NCBI GenBank assembly: GCA_018648445.1 | Contig: JABGRG010000058.1 | Coordinates: 1-22,899 of the forward strand | Source of the DNA: Rhodospirillales bacterium | GTDB taxonomy: Bacteria; Pseudomonadota; Alphaproteobacteria; Rhodospirillales_A; JACZKS01 | Reading direction: 5' to 3' | DNA: 22,899 nt | Part shown: piece after piece, positions 1 to 7,927 of the stretch | Layout: every line of letters starts with the position of its first letter | Numbering within the stretch: position 1 is the first letter of the stretch | The notes under the pieces: model-generated | Told to the model about the DNA's origin: nothing | The model's input: only the letters and a program-made list of their open reading frames with translations | The model's database searches: none | Made by a program: the position numbers and the translations under genes

Positions 1-19
1 GTTAGTCTACGCTCACCGC

Positions 20-199
20 TTAATTTCTGAGCTGCTGTGAATAATTCAGGTTAGTACCATCGGAATCGTTTATCAGGGCATAGCTTTCGATTGCCCCCTC
101 AACTGAAAAAATATCTGATTTCCAGTTTTCGATTTTCCTCTTATCAAACTCCATCGGGACGTGCCCTATTGAAGCAACCGAAATCTTTGTTTTGCCCAT
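20..199 (-). CDS. Small hypothetical protein, possibly an N-terminal gene remnant
   Basis: This ORF encodes 59 residues starting at the ATG at 199, with a purine-rich GGGGGA ribosome-binding site about 5 nt upstream. The open frame extends upstream to 256, but that extension lacks a comparable ribosome-binding site. The protein is soluble-looking, has no membrane segment and is rich in K, S, D and I. Its composition is that of a real protein: the N-terminus is MGKTKISVASIGHVP, followed by a W- and K-containing stretch. It stops abruptly at the TAA at 20-22, and the last 19 bases of the window are closed by further stops in the same frame. It reads like the N-terminal part of a longer protein cut by a stop or deletion, but that is inference. 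No function is assigned. It lies downstream of the membrane protein at 345-1115 on the same strand, separated by a repeat block. Confidence 0.38.
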   Translation of the reverse strand: MGKTKISVASIGHVPMEFDKRKIENWKSDIFSVEGAIESYALINDSDGTNLNYSQQLRN

Positions 200-252
200 T
201 AATCCCCCATTCTGCCGCCACGCCGCCGCCACGTGTGAATTCTGGTGACCTT

Positions 253-288
253 GCAATTACGGTGACGCAATTACGGTATTACGGTGAC
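253..288. repeat. Three direct copies of ATTACGGT(GAC)
   Basis: The octamer ATTACGGT occurs at 256, 270 and 278. The first and third copies continue with GAC, and the first two are preceded by GCA. The third copy runs directly into the left arm of the inverted repeat at 280-339, so this is one compound repeat block. Confidence 0.7.
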
Positions 289-339
289 AGTTTACTCTAC
301 TCCCAAACGGCAAGTTCTGATTAGTAAACTGTCACTGTA
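280..339. repeat. Inverted repeat, 17-bp arms with one mismatch
   Basis: The left arm is 280-296 and the right arm is 323-339. They pair over 17 positions with one G/T mismatch and enclose a 26-nt loop; the core arm is GTGACAGTTTACT. It begins 6 bp beyond the stop codon of the minus-strand gene at 345-1115. There is no clean T-run, so it is not a textbook terminator. GTGACAGTTTACT-type arms resemble palindromes I associate from memory with REP/Y1-transposase mobile units, but no transposase is present here. Confidence 0.6.
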
Positions 340-344
340 TTCTA

Positions 345-1115
345 CTATTCATCTCCCGTCGCGGCGGCGTTTTGTTGGTCAAAAAGCTGGCCTGCTGTCC
401 TTACGAAGGATGCCATGCTCTTTCCTGCCGCCCCCACGGATTTCAGTCGATGCGATTCCACATACTCCGGTGCCACCTTTGACCACGCATCAAGCTGACC
501 GGCAATGCCATGAAAATCAACCGCACTATTGTCCAGTATTTGGCGAATCACCCGGTGGCTCTCTTCCATTTCGTTGTAGATTGACCGCTCAGGAAGATGG
601 GCCTGCAAATAATAGTTTAAACAGGCTGTGTAGTAGTACGTGACGAAATAGAACCCCAACATGGCATCCCGAAAATACGGCGCGTCAATCGTGTCAGGAA
701 AATTAGGAATACCGTGCCCGCTGATTGTATTCCCGGAGGATGTCTCCAAATCGGGCCTTCCCTCCATAGACGCTGCGACGAGTCCGGTCGTGAACTTGCC
801 GACAAGCGACAAAAGCGCATCAATCGACTCAGTTGGTTTTTCTGTTCCCGCTATCTGCTGCTGGACCATCCGAGTCATGCGGGTTAGCTGTTTGTCGGAA
901 ATCTTCGCCAGGACACCAGTTTCCGCACGAATACCCTCCAGCGCGGCCGCCGTTTCCTTTTCTGCGTTCTTTGCTTGCCCATAAAAATGAAGGGCCAACC
1001 ATATTGCTACAATCGCTAGAACGACTGACGCCACGCTGACAATCAAGCCAAGACCGCCCAACACATCCAACGGAACGACAGCAACGGCTTCGCCCCCCGC
1101 CGCGACCTTTTCCAT
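345..1115 (-). CDS. Hypothetical single-pass membrane protein with a helical stalk
   Basis: The protein has 256 residues. The ATG at 1115 is chosen because GGGAGG lies 7 nt upstream, although the frame is open back to a weaker start at 1211. A hydrophobic segment at about residues 18-44 (LGLIVSVASVVLAIVAIWLAL) is followed by a charged helical, possibly coiled-coil stretch at about 46-95 containing many K, E, Q and R residues. The remaining 160 residues look soluble and alpha-helical, with an aromatic-rich patch (GFYFVTYYYTACLNYY) near the middle. This is a short N-terminal tail, one membrane anchor and a long cytoplasmic or periplasmic domain. I do not recognise a family. Base composition is lower in GC than in the genes after 1740, consistent with an accessory gene. 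The role is unknown. Confidence 0.7.
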   Translation of the reverse strand: MEKVAAGGEAVAVVPLDVLGGLGLIVSVASVVLAIVAIWLALHFYGQAKNAEKETAAALEGIRAETGVLAKISDKQLTRMTRMVQQQIAGTEKPTESIDALLSLVGKFTTGLVAASMEGRPDLETSSGNTISGHGIPNFPDTIDAPYFRDAMLGFYFVTYYYTACLNYYLQAHLPERSIYNEMEESHRVIRQILDNSAVDFHGIAGQLDAWSKVAPEYVESHRLKSVGAAGKSMASFVRTAGQLFDQQNAAATGDE

Positions 1116-1426
1116 CTCGATACCTCCCCAAAAAACCCAGGCGACATTACCACGAAAACAATAGGGGCAAAAACAAGCGCGGGGTCTGGTCTTGAATTGT
1201 GAAATCCACAACTGTTGAGGTTACGGGATCTAAGCGTCGAGGTGGCGTCAGATCGCTGGGCGCTTGCAGTGCGGTGGGAATTTGTGCCGATTTTGGTGGT
1301 TCATTTTGTCGAACTCTGAAATTTCTTGACGTTTCGCTCTAATTAGGGTAATTTTCCGTTTCTGTGCTTTGAGGCGCTTGCGCGGTTTTGGGGGTAGTGT
1401 TGATAACAAAGGGAAAAAGGGGGAAA

Positions 1427-1462
1427 TGACGATTATTGACGATGGATGACGAGGAATGACGA
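1427..1462. repeat. Four TGACGA boxes at an exact 10-bp period
   Basis: TGACGA starts at 1427, 1437, 1447 and 1457, each followed by a different 4-nt spacer (TTAT, TGGA, GGAA, CAAA). Only the hexamer is conserved while the period is strict, so it is one copy per helical turn on the same DNA face. A further TCGTCA in the opposite orientation occurs at 1558-1563. The array lies about 310-345 bp upstream of the minus-strand gene that starts at 1115. Confidence 0.65.
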
Positions 1463-1629
1463 CAAAACGCCGGGGGCGGTGGCGCGGCTTTGGCGAATTG
1501 TTATTTTGTTTCAATGTGTTGAAGGGATTTTTCCGGGAATCAAGGTGGACGGAAAATCGTCATTTTTATTGCCAATCAACTGGATCAAAGGAGCCGCGCT
1601 CCTTTGCGGGTACGGGCGGAGCCCGGAGG

Positions 1630-1698
1630 TTTTTGAGGAATTGCGTTTCAGCGCCACGTTGGGTGCCGGTTTTTTGAGAATTGCGTTCAAGCGCCACG
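1630..1698. repeat. Two imperfect direct repeats of about 28 bp
   Basis: Copy 1 (1630-1658) and copy 2 (1671-1698) share the pattern TTTTTGAG(G)AATTGCGTT, then TCA or CAA, then GCGCCACG. They differ by small indels and substitutions and are separated by 12 nt. They sit just downstream of the UPF0182 stop codon. Their origin is unknown. Confidence 0.55.
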
Positions 1699-1739
1699 CG
1701 GGCTGCGCTCCTGTTTGTCGCTAGTCGCTTCGCTCGGGG

Positions 1740-4457
1740 CTAGTTGTCAGGCACCTCGCCTTCATCCAGCAGGCGTTTGACCTCGGTCATGGCGGTTCCG
1801 AAGGTGGTCCAGTCGCCGGATTTGAGGGCCGCTTCGGCCTTCTCCACCGCCTCGCGGATTTTGGGGAGGATGGTGGTGGTTTCGCCGCCTGCGGCGGGCT
1901 CCCCTCTCATTCGACCGCTGCCGCCGTCACGGCCGCCGAAGACGACGCGCAAGGCTTCGTTAAGCGTCGGTTCCATGGCCACCTTGTTGCCGTGGGCCAC
2001 GATGACGCGTTTTAGCTGGGGCAGGTCGTTGATTTCGGCGATGAGGTAGACGGGTTCGACGTAGAGGATCGAGTGGTTGATGGGGATGACGAAGATGTTG
2101 CCGCGCACCACTTTCGATCCGCGCTGGTCCCACAGGCTGAGCTGGCGCGAGATCAGGGTGTCCTGGTCGATCAGGGCCTCGACCTGGAGGGGCCCGTAGA
2201 TGAGGCGTTCCTTGGGGAACTTGTAGGCGATGAGTTCGCCGTAGTTGGGGAAGTCGCTGCGCGCGCCCATCCAGGCGATCATGTTGTCCTTGCCCTCAGG
2301 CGTCAGCGGGATCATGAGCAGGAATTGCAGGCGCGTCTCGCCGGGCAGGCGCATGAGAATATAGTAGGGCTGCATGGGGGCCAGCTTGCCGCCGTATTTC
2401 TCGCGAGACAGGGTCCACAGGTCTTCGTTGTTGTAGAACACCTGCGGGATTTGCATGTGGTAGCGCTTGTACTTGCGCACCTGGGCGGTGAAGAGATCGC
2501 GCGGGTAGCGCAGGTGGGATTTGAGGGTGGACGGCATGGCGGACAAGGGCTTAAAGATGCCCGGGAAAGCGGCGGCGTAGGCGCGCAGGATGGGGTCGGC
2601 CTCGTCGATGGTATAGAAATCGACCGATCCTTCGAAGGCATCGACGATGACCTTGACCGAGTTGCGGATGTAGTTGGCCCCGCCGCCAAGGGGTTCGGAA
2701 TAGGGGTATGATTCGGCGACGGTGTAAGCGTCCTGCACCCAATAGAGCCGCCCATTGGCGACCACCAGATAGGGGTCGCTGTCCAGTTCCAGGAAGGGGG
2801 CGATGCGGTGAACCCGGTCGGCCACCTCGCGCCACATCTGGATGCGGCTTTGGGGTGTGATGTAGTCGGAAATGGCAATGTTGACGTCGAAGCGGTTCCA
2901 GGCAAACAGCAGCCTGCGCCACCAGCTCGACAACGGCACCCCGCCCGATCCGGCATAGTGGGCGTAGACATTGGCGTCGCCGCGTGGGTGGTCGAACTCC
3001 TCCAGCCGCGAGTTGACGACGCGGTAGCCGGGCATCTGTTCACCGTAATAGATGGCGGGTTGGTCGATGGAAAGGCCGCCGTCGGCGACCGGGGGCAGGT
3101 CCCTGACCACCAGTTTGGGGACGCCCTCGCCGGTCACGTCGTCGTGCGCCGCCAGGCTCATGGCAAGGCCGTAGCCGTGGGTGTACTGGAGCACCCGGTT
3201 GACCCAGGTGTCGGCCTGATCGGGCAGGTTTTCCGCCAGTTCGCGGGACGAAAGCAGGACTTGGCGCAGGCGGCCGTCCAACTGATAACGGTCGACGTCG
3301 ATGTTGTAGAACTCGTAGTAGAGCCGGATTTCCTGCATCTGCTTGTAGGTCTGGCGCAGGGGCCGCCAGTCCCACAGGCGCACGTTGGAAAGGGTATCCT
3401 CGTTGTCGCGGATTTGCCCCAGCGTCAGGTCGGTCACCGCCGGGTAGGAGCGCTCGACAACCCGCTCCAGATCGAAGGCCCGGCGGGTAAAGGCGATGTT
3501 GTGTTCAAGGAAGGGCTTCTCCAGTTCCAGTTCGTTGGGCTTGACCACGAACAACTGGAACAGCGCCGGCGCGCCCGCCACGGATACGGCGGCCAGCAAA
3601 AGGTAACTGACGCACCCGATCAGCGGCCATTGCATCTTGTTGGCCGCCGCGCCGCCGACGACCACGGCAATGAGCGCCACCGACGCGCCGGCCATGACGC
3701 CCAGCACCGGCAGCACGACGTTGACATCGGTATAGCCCGGCCCGAACACGGCGCCGGTGGTTTCGAACAAAAGGTGGAAGCGGTCCAGATAATAGCCCCA
3801 TCCCCACGCCACCAGGAAAAAGGCCGTGTTAAAGGCGATGGTTCGGAAAATGCGGCGGCGCAGGGCTTCGTTCAGGGTCTTCCATCCCCGGATCATGCCG
3901 AACTGATGATAGGTCAGCCCATGCGCGGCAACGGCGATCAGCGCAATGATGACAAGGCGGTCCTGGATTTCGTCGAGGAATGGCAGGGTGAAAACGTAAA
4001 ATCCCGCGTCCCGCCCGAGGATGGGTTCGTTGGCCCCGAAGGCCTGCGCGAAGGCGAAGCGGGTGTATTCGTCCCACAATCCGGCGAACGACACCGCCAC
4101 CACAAGAGCCACCACGACGGGAAGCAACAGGCCCGCCGCGCGAACCGCCCAGCCGGGTGCCGGGGTGCCTGCGGACTGAACGATCCAGGGCCCGGTCTCG
4201 TCTTCGGCGGCCGCGCAAATACGCTGCAACACCACGCCGTTGGCCCAGAAATAGGCAAACACCGGAACGAACAGGGCGGCGAACAACCCCACTTGCGTGA
4301 GGCGAATGCGCCAGAAGACGGAAGCGAAGCCCAGTTCGTCCATCCACAGCCATTCCACCGTCCAGCCAAGCAAGGCGAAAACGGCGGCAAGGACGAAAAG
4401 GGCGAGCGCTACGGCAACCCACGATTTCGAGCCCGGTTTTCCAATGGATAACGGCAT
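1740..4457 (-). CDS. UPF0182 family large integral membrane protein
   Basis: The protein has 905 residues with ATG at 4457. GAGG lies 5 nt upstream, and the TTG immediately before the ATG is a less likely start. The N-terminal third (about residues 10-300) contains roughly seven hydrophobic segments, the first being VAVALALFVLAAVFALLGW. A long soluble domain (about 300-830) follows, with many Y, W and D residues. The C-terminal tail carries a G-rich linker (GGRDGGSGRMRGEP) and a helical end of the type ILPKIREAVEKAEAALKSGDW. This architecture and length match the UPF0182/COG1615 family of bacterial membrane proteins, whose biochemical role is not established. It is transcribed alone, divergently from the EamA permease gene, with a 32-bp inverted repeat just upstream of its start. 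Codon usage is GC-rich and typical of the surroundings. Confidence 0.92.
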   Translation of the reverse strand: MPLSIGKPGSKSWVAVALALFVLAAVFALLGWTVEWLWMDELGFASVFWRIRLTQVGLFAALFVPVFAYFWANGVVLQRICAAAEDETGPWIVQSAGTPAPGWAVRAAGLLLPVVVALVVAVSFAGLWDEYTRFAFAQAFGANEPILGRDAGFYVFTLPFLDEIQDRLVIIALIAVAAHGLTYHQFGMIRGWKTLNEALRRRIFRTIAFNTAFFLVAWGWGYYLDRFHLLFETTGAVFGPGYTDVNVVLPVLGVMAGASVALIAVVVGGAAANKMQWPLIGCVSYLLLAAVSVAGAPALFQLFVVKPNELELEKPFLEHNIAFTRRAFDLERVVERSYPAVTDLTLGQIRDNEDTLSNVRLWDWRPLRQTYKQMQEIRLYYEFYNIDVDRYQLDGRLRQVLLSSRELAENLPDQADTWVNRVLQYTHGYGLAMSLAAHDDVTGEGVPKLVVRDLPPVADGGLSIDQPAIYYGEQMPGYRVVNSRLEEFDHPRGDANVYAHYAGSGGVPLSSWWRRLLFAWNRFDVNIAISDYITPQSRIQMWREVADRVHRIAPFLELDSDPYLVVANGRLYWVQDAYTVAESYPYSEPLGGGANYIRNSVKVIVDAFEGSVDFYTIDEADPILRAYAAAFPGIFKPLSAMPSTLKSHLRYPRDLFTAQVRKYKRYHMQIPQVFYNNEDLWTLSREKYGGKLAPMQPYYILMRLPGETRLQFLLMIPLTPEGKDNMIAWMGARSDFPNYGELIAYKFPKERLIYGPLQVEALIDQDTLISRQLSLWDQRGSKVVRGNIFVIPINHSILYVEPVYLIAEINDLPQLKRVIVAHGNKVAMEPTLNEALRVVFGGRDGGSGRMRGEPAAGGETTTILPKIREAVEKAEAALKSGDWTTFGTAMTEVKRLLDEGEVPDN

Positions 4458-4488
4458 CAACCCCTCGCTTGCGATATATACGTGACGA

Positions 4489-4520
4489 TATTATTGCAGG
4501 GTCGGAAACCAGCAATAATA
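4489..4520. promoter_or_regulatory. Inverted repeat TATTATTGC-N14-GCAATAATA
   Basis: Perfect 9-bp arms at 4489-4497 and 4512-4520 flank a 14-nt spacer. The element lies 32 bp upstream of the UPF0182 start and 159 bp upstream of the EamA start, inside the 221-bp divergent promoter region. It could be an operator or a hairpin in the UPF0182 leader. A second small hairpin, GCGAAA-N5-TTTCGC, lies at 4556-4572. No clear sigma-70 pair was identified. Confidence 0.5.
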
Positions 4521-4678
4521 CTAGCACAAAAGCCTGTTTTCCGCTATCGAGGGCGGCGAAATCAGGTTTCGCATACTGGTGCGTTTCAGCCCAGTGACGA
4601 ACCGGGGCTTAACGTCCGGGTCCGCCACTCGCACCGGATAGTCCACCGGCTGATCATTGTTTATCGGAGGGCCGCTGG

Positions 4679-5551
4679 ATGTCAGGCATGTCTCAATACG
4701 TCAAAGGATTCCTTATCACCCTGGCCGGGATCATCGTGCTTAGCCCGGATGCGCTGTTGATTCGCCTGTTGGCGACCGATGACTGGACCATCGTTTTTTA
4801 CCGGGGCGTGATGACCGCGCTGACGCTGGCCGCGTTCCTGTATTGGCGACGTGGACGCGGCGTAGTGGGACTGGCCCGGCAAATGGACACCGGGGCCGTT
4901 CTGGCGGGGGTATTATATGCCGTCGGCAACATCAGTTTCGTTCAGTCCATCAATCATACGCTGGTTTCCAACACCCTGGTTATTCTGGCAGCAACGCCGC
5001 TGATCGCAGCCCTTCTAAGCCACATCTTCCTGCGCGAGAAGCAGCACCGCGAAACCTGGATCGCCATCGTTCTGGTGTTTGGCGGCGTCGGCGTGATCTT
5101 CGCGGGGAGCGTCGGCGCGGGGCATCTGTTCGGCGATTTCATGGCCCTGATTGCGGCCACCGCCATGGCAGGAAATCTGGTATCCCTGAGGCGCAGCCGA
5201 TTGCAAACGCCCCTTCCTTCGGTGGTTTTGGGGGGCATGCTCGCCGCGCTGGTGTCCTTCTCGTTTGCAGCACCCCTTGAAATGAGCGCCGACGACTTGC
5301 TGATTCTGGCGGCGCTGGGCGTCGTTGTCATGCCCCTGTCGTTCGGCTTGATCTTCACCGGCCCTAAATATATTCCGGCCCCCGACGTCGCCCTGATTAT
5401 GTTGCTGGAAGCCATTCTCGGGCCGCTTCTGGTGTGGGCGGTTCTGAGCGAAGCCCCGACACTTCGCGTGGTTCTGGCGGGATCTCTTATCATCGCCACC
5501 ATCGGCCTTCACGCCTTTGTCTCGCTGCGACGAAACGGTCGCAATTCGTGA
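4679..5551 (+). CDS. EamA/DMT-family inner membrane permease
   Basis: The protein has 290 residues. ATG at 4679 is supported by GGAGG at 4666-4670, 8 nt upstream. About ten hydrophobic segments form two five-helix EamA repeats, as in the drug/metabolite transporter superfamily. The first starts at about residue 8 (FLITLAGIIVLSPDALLIRLL), with FYRG at about 40-43. The end of repeat one carries LVSNTLVILAATPLIAALLSHIFLREK, a typical EamA signature. The C-terminal repeat contains APDVALIMLLEAILGPLLVW. Members export or import small metabolites such as amino acids, nucleotides or sugars, and the substrate cannot be told from sequence. The gene reads towards the sensor kinase 80 bp downstream on the same strand, so the two could be co-transcribed. 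Confidence 0.9.
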   Translation: MSGMSQYVKGFLITLAGIIVLSPDALLIRLLATDDWTIVFYRGVMTALTLAAFLYWRRGRGVVGLARQMDTGAVLAGVLYAVGNISFVQSINHTLVSNTLVILAATPLIAALLSHIFLREKQHRETWIAIVLVFGGVGVIFAGSVGAGHLFGDFMALIAATAMAGNLVSLRRSRLQTPLPSVVLGGMLAALVSFSFAAPLEMSADDLLILAALGVVVMPLSFGLIFTGPKYIPAPDVALIMLLEAILGPLLVWAVLSEAPTLRVVLAGSLIIATIGLHAFVSLRRNGRNS

Positions 5552-5561
5552 GGCCCAGACA

Positions 5562-5592
5562 TAGGGAAAACCCTACTTATTAAAAGGGTAGG
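5562..5592 (+). promoter_or_regulatory. Nested dyads between permease and kinase genes
   Basis: TAGGG-AAAA-CCCTA (5562-5575) is a perfect 5-bp hairpin. Its right arm can alternatively pair downstream as ACCCT/AGGGT (5570-5574 with 5585-5589) or CCTAC/GTAGG (5572-5576 with 5588-5592). It may be a regulator-binding dyad or a weak attenuator before the kinase gene. No experimental or family evidence supports a specific regulator. Confidence 0.35.
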
Positions 5593-5631
5593 ACACGTTA
5601 ATATTGTTTCCGCGCATTTTTTCGTGAACCG

Positions 5632-7917
5632 ATGAGCACGCAGGGGAATTGGGCTTTGCGTCAAACTCGAACTACGCGTCGACATATGTGGGCTGCAGTT
5701 GTGGCCCTGTTGGTCGTGACGATACTGTCGGCACCGGCTTTCGCCCAACACCCTGACCCAAAATCCATTCTCGTATTGAATTCGTACCACAAGGGTTATG
5801 CGTGGTCGGACAAGGTCATGAGGGGCATAGAAGAAACCCTTGCGACGGCGCCCGAGCACATTGAGGTGTGGATCGAATACATGGATACGAAAAGGTTTCC
5901 GGGCCAAATGCACCGAAACTTCCTTTTCGCGCAATATCGCCACAAATACGCAGAACGCCGCTTCGATGCGATCATCACATCAGACAACAACGCGCTGGAT
6001 TTCTTGTTCCGCCGCCGCACCGACATCTTCGGTGACACACCCGTCGTGTTCACTGGAATTAATAATTTCAACCCGACGTCGCTGCAGGGACATCCAGCCA
6101 TAACCGGCGTCGCCGAACACCCCGATTACGCGGAAACCTTCGCCATAGCACGCCGATTGCATCCGAGCGCGAAAGCGATCGTGGTCTCCCTGCCCAACAC
6201 CCGCACTGGGAGGGCCATGAGAGACTACCTTGAGCGGATACCCGAGACCGGCGACCACAAATTTAGCATTGAGTACTGGGAAGAGCAGTCCATAGAGGAC
6301 ATATGTGATCGGCTGGCTGCCCGGTCCGATGCACCCATCGTTTTCTCCGAAGGAACGGCGCGAAATAGAAATGGTCGGGTTCTTTCAAACGCGGAGAAGG
6401 CTGCACGGATTGCAGAGGCGTCGAGCGGGCCAGTATATGGTGTCAGCGAAATCTTGCTGGGTCACGGCGTCATCGGCGGCAAAATGGTAAGCGGTTACAA
6501 TCAGGGCCAGACCGCCGCTGAATTTGCCATCGACATATTGCGTGGGAAAAAGCCCAAAGACATTCCGGTGCTTACCAAAAGCCCGAACCGATGGATTTTC
6601 GATTTCAACGTTTTGCAACGATTCGCGATTTCGGTTTCGGAGCTTCCGGCTGGAAGCGTTGTTATCAATCAGCCGCAATCGAAGTTCGGGCGCTTTCGCG
6701 GTTTCGCCTTGATCTCCCTTATCGCCGTCATCGGTTTTTGCTCCATCGGCGCCGTCCTTGTCTTCAATGTTATCCAGCGAAGAAAAGCCCAGGATGCGTA
6801 TCGTGAAAGCGAAAGCCGCTTGCGAGGATTTATCGAAAATTCGCCAGCCGCTATCTACATCAAAGATATCGAAGGCCGCTATGTCGTGGCGAACACGGAA
6901 TTCTGCCGCCGGTTCGGGCTGGCCACGGAAATGGTGATCGGAAAACGAATTCGTGACATCCATCTGTCAAGAAATTCGGACGCGGCAGAAAAACAAGACG
7001 CCGAGGTAATCGAAACACGAACCGTGCAAAAACGCGAAGCAGAGGTACGGCACGCCGACGGTTCCCTGCACACCCATATAGCGATCAAGTTTCCGCTGGT
7101 CGACTCAGAAGGGGAAATGCGTGGGATCGGCTGCGTCAGCACGGATATCACGGAGATGAAATCGGCTAGTGAGGCCGCTCGCCAGTTGCAGTCCGAACTG
7201 GCCCATGTCTCCCGCCTTAGCACCATGGGAGAAATGGCCACAGGGTTGGCCCATGAGCTCAACCAGCCCCTGACGGCGATTAGCAACTACGCCATGGGAT
7301 GCGTTCATCGGCTAGATCAGGGAGTCGTGGACGCGGACCAGATTAAGCCGGCGATCCAGCAGATTTCGCAACAGGCGATCAGAGCGGGGGAGATCATCCG
7401 GCGCATTCGTGAATTCGTCGGAAAAACCGAATTGGGCCGGTTGGATGCCGGGCACCCGGACATCGACATCAACGCAACGATTCGCGCCGCCGTCGAACTT
7501 CTTGAAAACGACGCGCTGGAGCACAATGCCACGATTAAATTGGAACCGACCCCGGCCCTTCCGCATATTTCAGCCGACGCTGTGCAAATTCAACAAGTCA
7601 TCGTCAACGTCGCGCACAACGCCATTGAAGCGATGAGTGAAGCCAACAGCGAACCACGCGAAGTTACCATCCGCACCCTGCGCGGCGAGAACGGATTTAT
7701 TGAAATAAGTGTTTCGGATACCGGACCCGGAATTTCGGAAGAAACCATGCCCGAAATTTTCCATCCCTTTTTCACGACCAAGAACGAAGGCATGGGAATG
7801 GGACTTTCGATTTGTCGGTCGATCATCGACACACACGGCGGCGAATTCACAGTCAGAAATCGTGACCGGGGCGGCACCGAATTCCGCATTTCGCTGCCCG
7901 GTTTGAACGAAGCGTAA
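5632..7917 (+). CDS. Membrane sensor histidine kinase with periplasmic-binding-protein-like sensor and PAS domain
   Basis: The protein has 761 residues. A basic N-terminus and hydrophobic core (about 19-38, ending APAFAQ) give a signal peptide or first membrane helix. Residues about 44-335 resemble the ABC_sub_bind type of periplasmic binding domain (SILVLNSYHKGYAWSD near the start, GYNQGQTAAEFAIDILRG near the end). A membrane helix lies at about 356-380. A PAS domain spans about 395-510 (FIENSPAAIYIKDIEGRYVVAN). The dimerisation domain carries the phospho-acceptor His541 in GLAHELNQPL. The ATPase domain shows the N box (N663 in NVAHNAIEAM), the G1 box DTGPG at 696-700 and the G2 box GMGMGL at 720-725. 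The catalytic half is of the FixL/DctB type. It should sense a ligand in the periplasm and phosphorylate a response regulator, but no such regulator is encoded in this window. The ribosome-binding site before ATG 5632 is weak, and ATG at codon 19 is an alternative start. Confidence 0.93.
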   Translation: MSTQGNWALRQTRTTRRHMWAAVVALLVVTILSAPAFAQHPDPKSILVLNSYHKGYAWSDKVMRGIEETLATAPEHIEVWIEYMDTKRFPGQMHRNFLFAQYRHKYAERRFDAIITSDNNALDFLFRRRTDIFGDTPVVFTGINNFNPTSLQGHPAITGVAEHPDYAETFAIARRLHPSAKAIVVSLPNTRTGRAMRDYLERIPETGDHKFSIEYWEEQSIEDICDRLAARSDAPIVFSEGTARNRNGRVLSNAEKAARIAEASSGPVYGVSEILLGHGVIGGKMVSGYNQGQTAAEFAIDILRGKKPKDIPVLTKSPNRWIFDFNVLQRFAISVSELPAGSVVINQPQSKFGRFRGFALISLIAVIGFCSIGAVLVFNVIQRRKAQDAYRESESRLRGFIENSPAAIYIKDIEGRYVVANTEFCRRFGLATEMVIGKRIRDIHLSRNSDAAEKQDAEVIETRTVQKREAEVRHADGSLHTHIAIKFPLVDSEGEMRGIGCVSTDITEMKSASEAARQLQSELAHVSRLSTMGEMATGLAHELNQPLTAISNYAMGCVHRLDQGVVDADQIKPAIQQISQQAIRAGEIIRRIREFVGKTELGRLDAGHPDIDINATIRAAVELLENDALEHNATIKLEPTPALPHISADAVQIQQVIVNVAHNAIEAMSEANSEPREVTIRTLRGENGFIEISVSDTGPGISEETMPEIFHPFFTTKNEGMGMGLSICRSIIDTHGGEFTVRNRDRGGTEFRISLPGLNEA

Positions 7918-7927
7918 TCCGCGAATT

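Larger units (their letters stand above)
1116..1739. other. Non-coding stretch with short repeats
   Basis: No ORF in these 624 bp has a ribosome-binding site together with plausible protein composition. The longest minus frame (1248-1514) is a run of basic and proline residues typical of chance translation. The stretch holds a 10-bp phased TGACGA array (1427-1462), a 5+3+5 palindrome AATTAGGGTAATT near 1341, and a pair of about 29-bp direct repeats (1630-1698). It lies upstream of the minus gene starting at 1115 and downstream of the UPF0182 gene. Confidence 0.6.

Noticed and set aside
1116..1211. N-terminal extension of the membrane protein gene
   Set aside because: The extra 32 codons lack a ribosome-binding site, while the internal ATG at 1115 has a strong one.
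1248..1514. Minus-strand 88-codon ORF in the left non-coding stretch
   Set aside because: Its translation is a run of basic and proline residues without a ribosome-binding site or domain; it overlaps the TGACGA array.
2808..4451. Long plus-strand open frame of 547 codons
   Set aside because: It lies antisense inside the UPF0182 gene and is rich in H, Q, G and R, as expected for the complement of GC-rich coding DNA. It has no supported ribosome-binding site.
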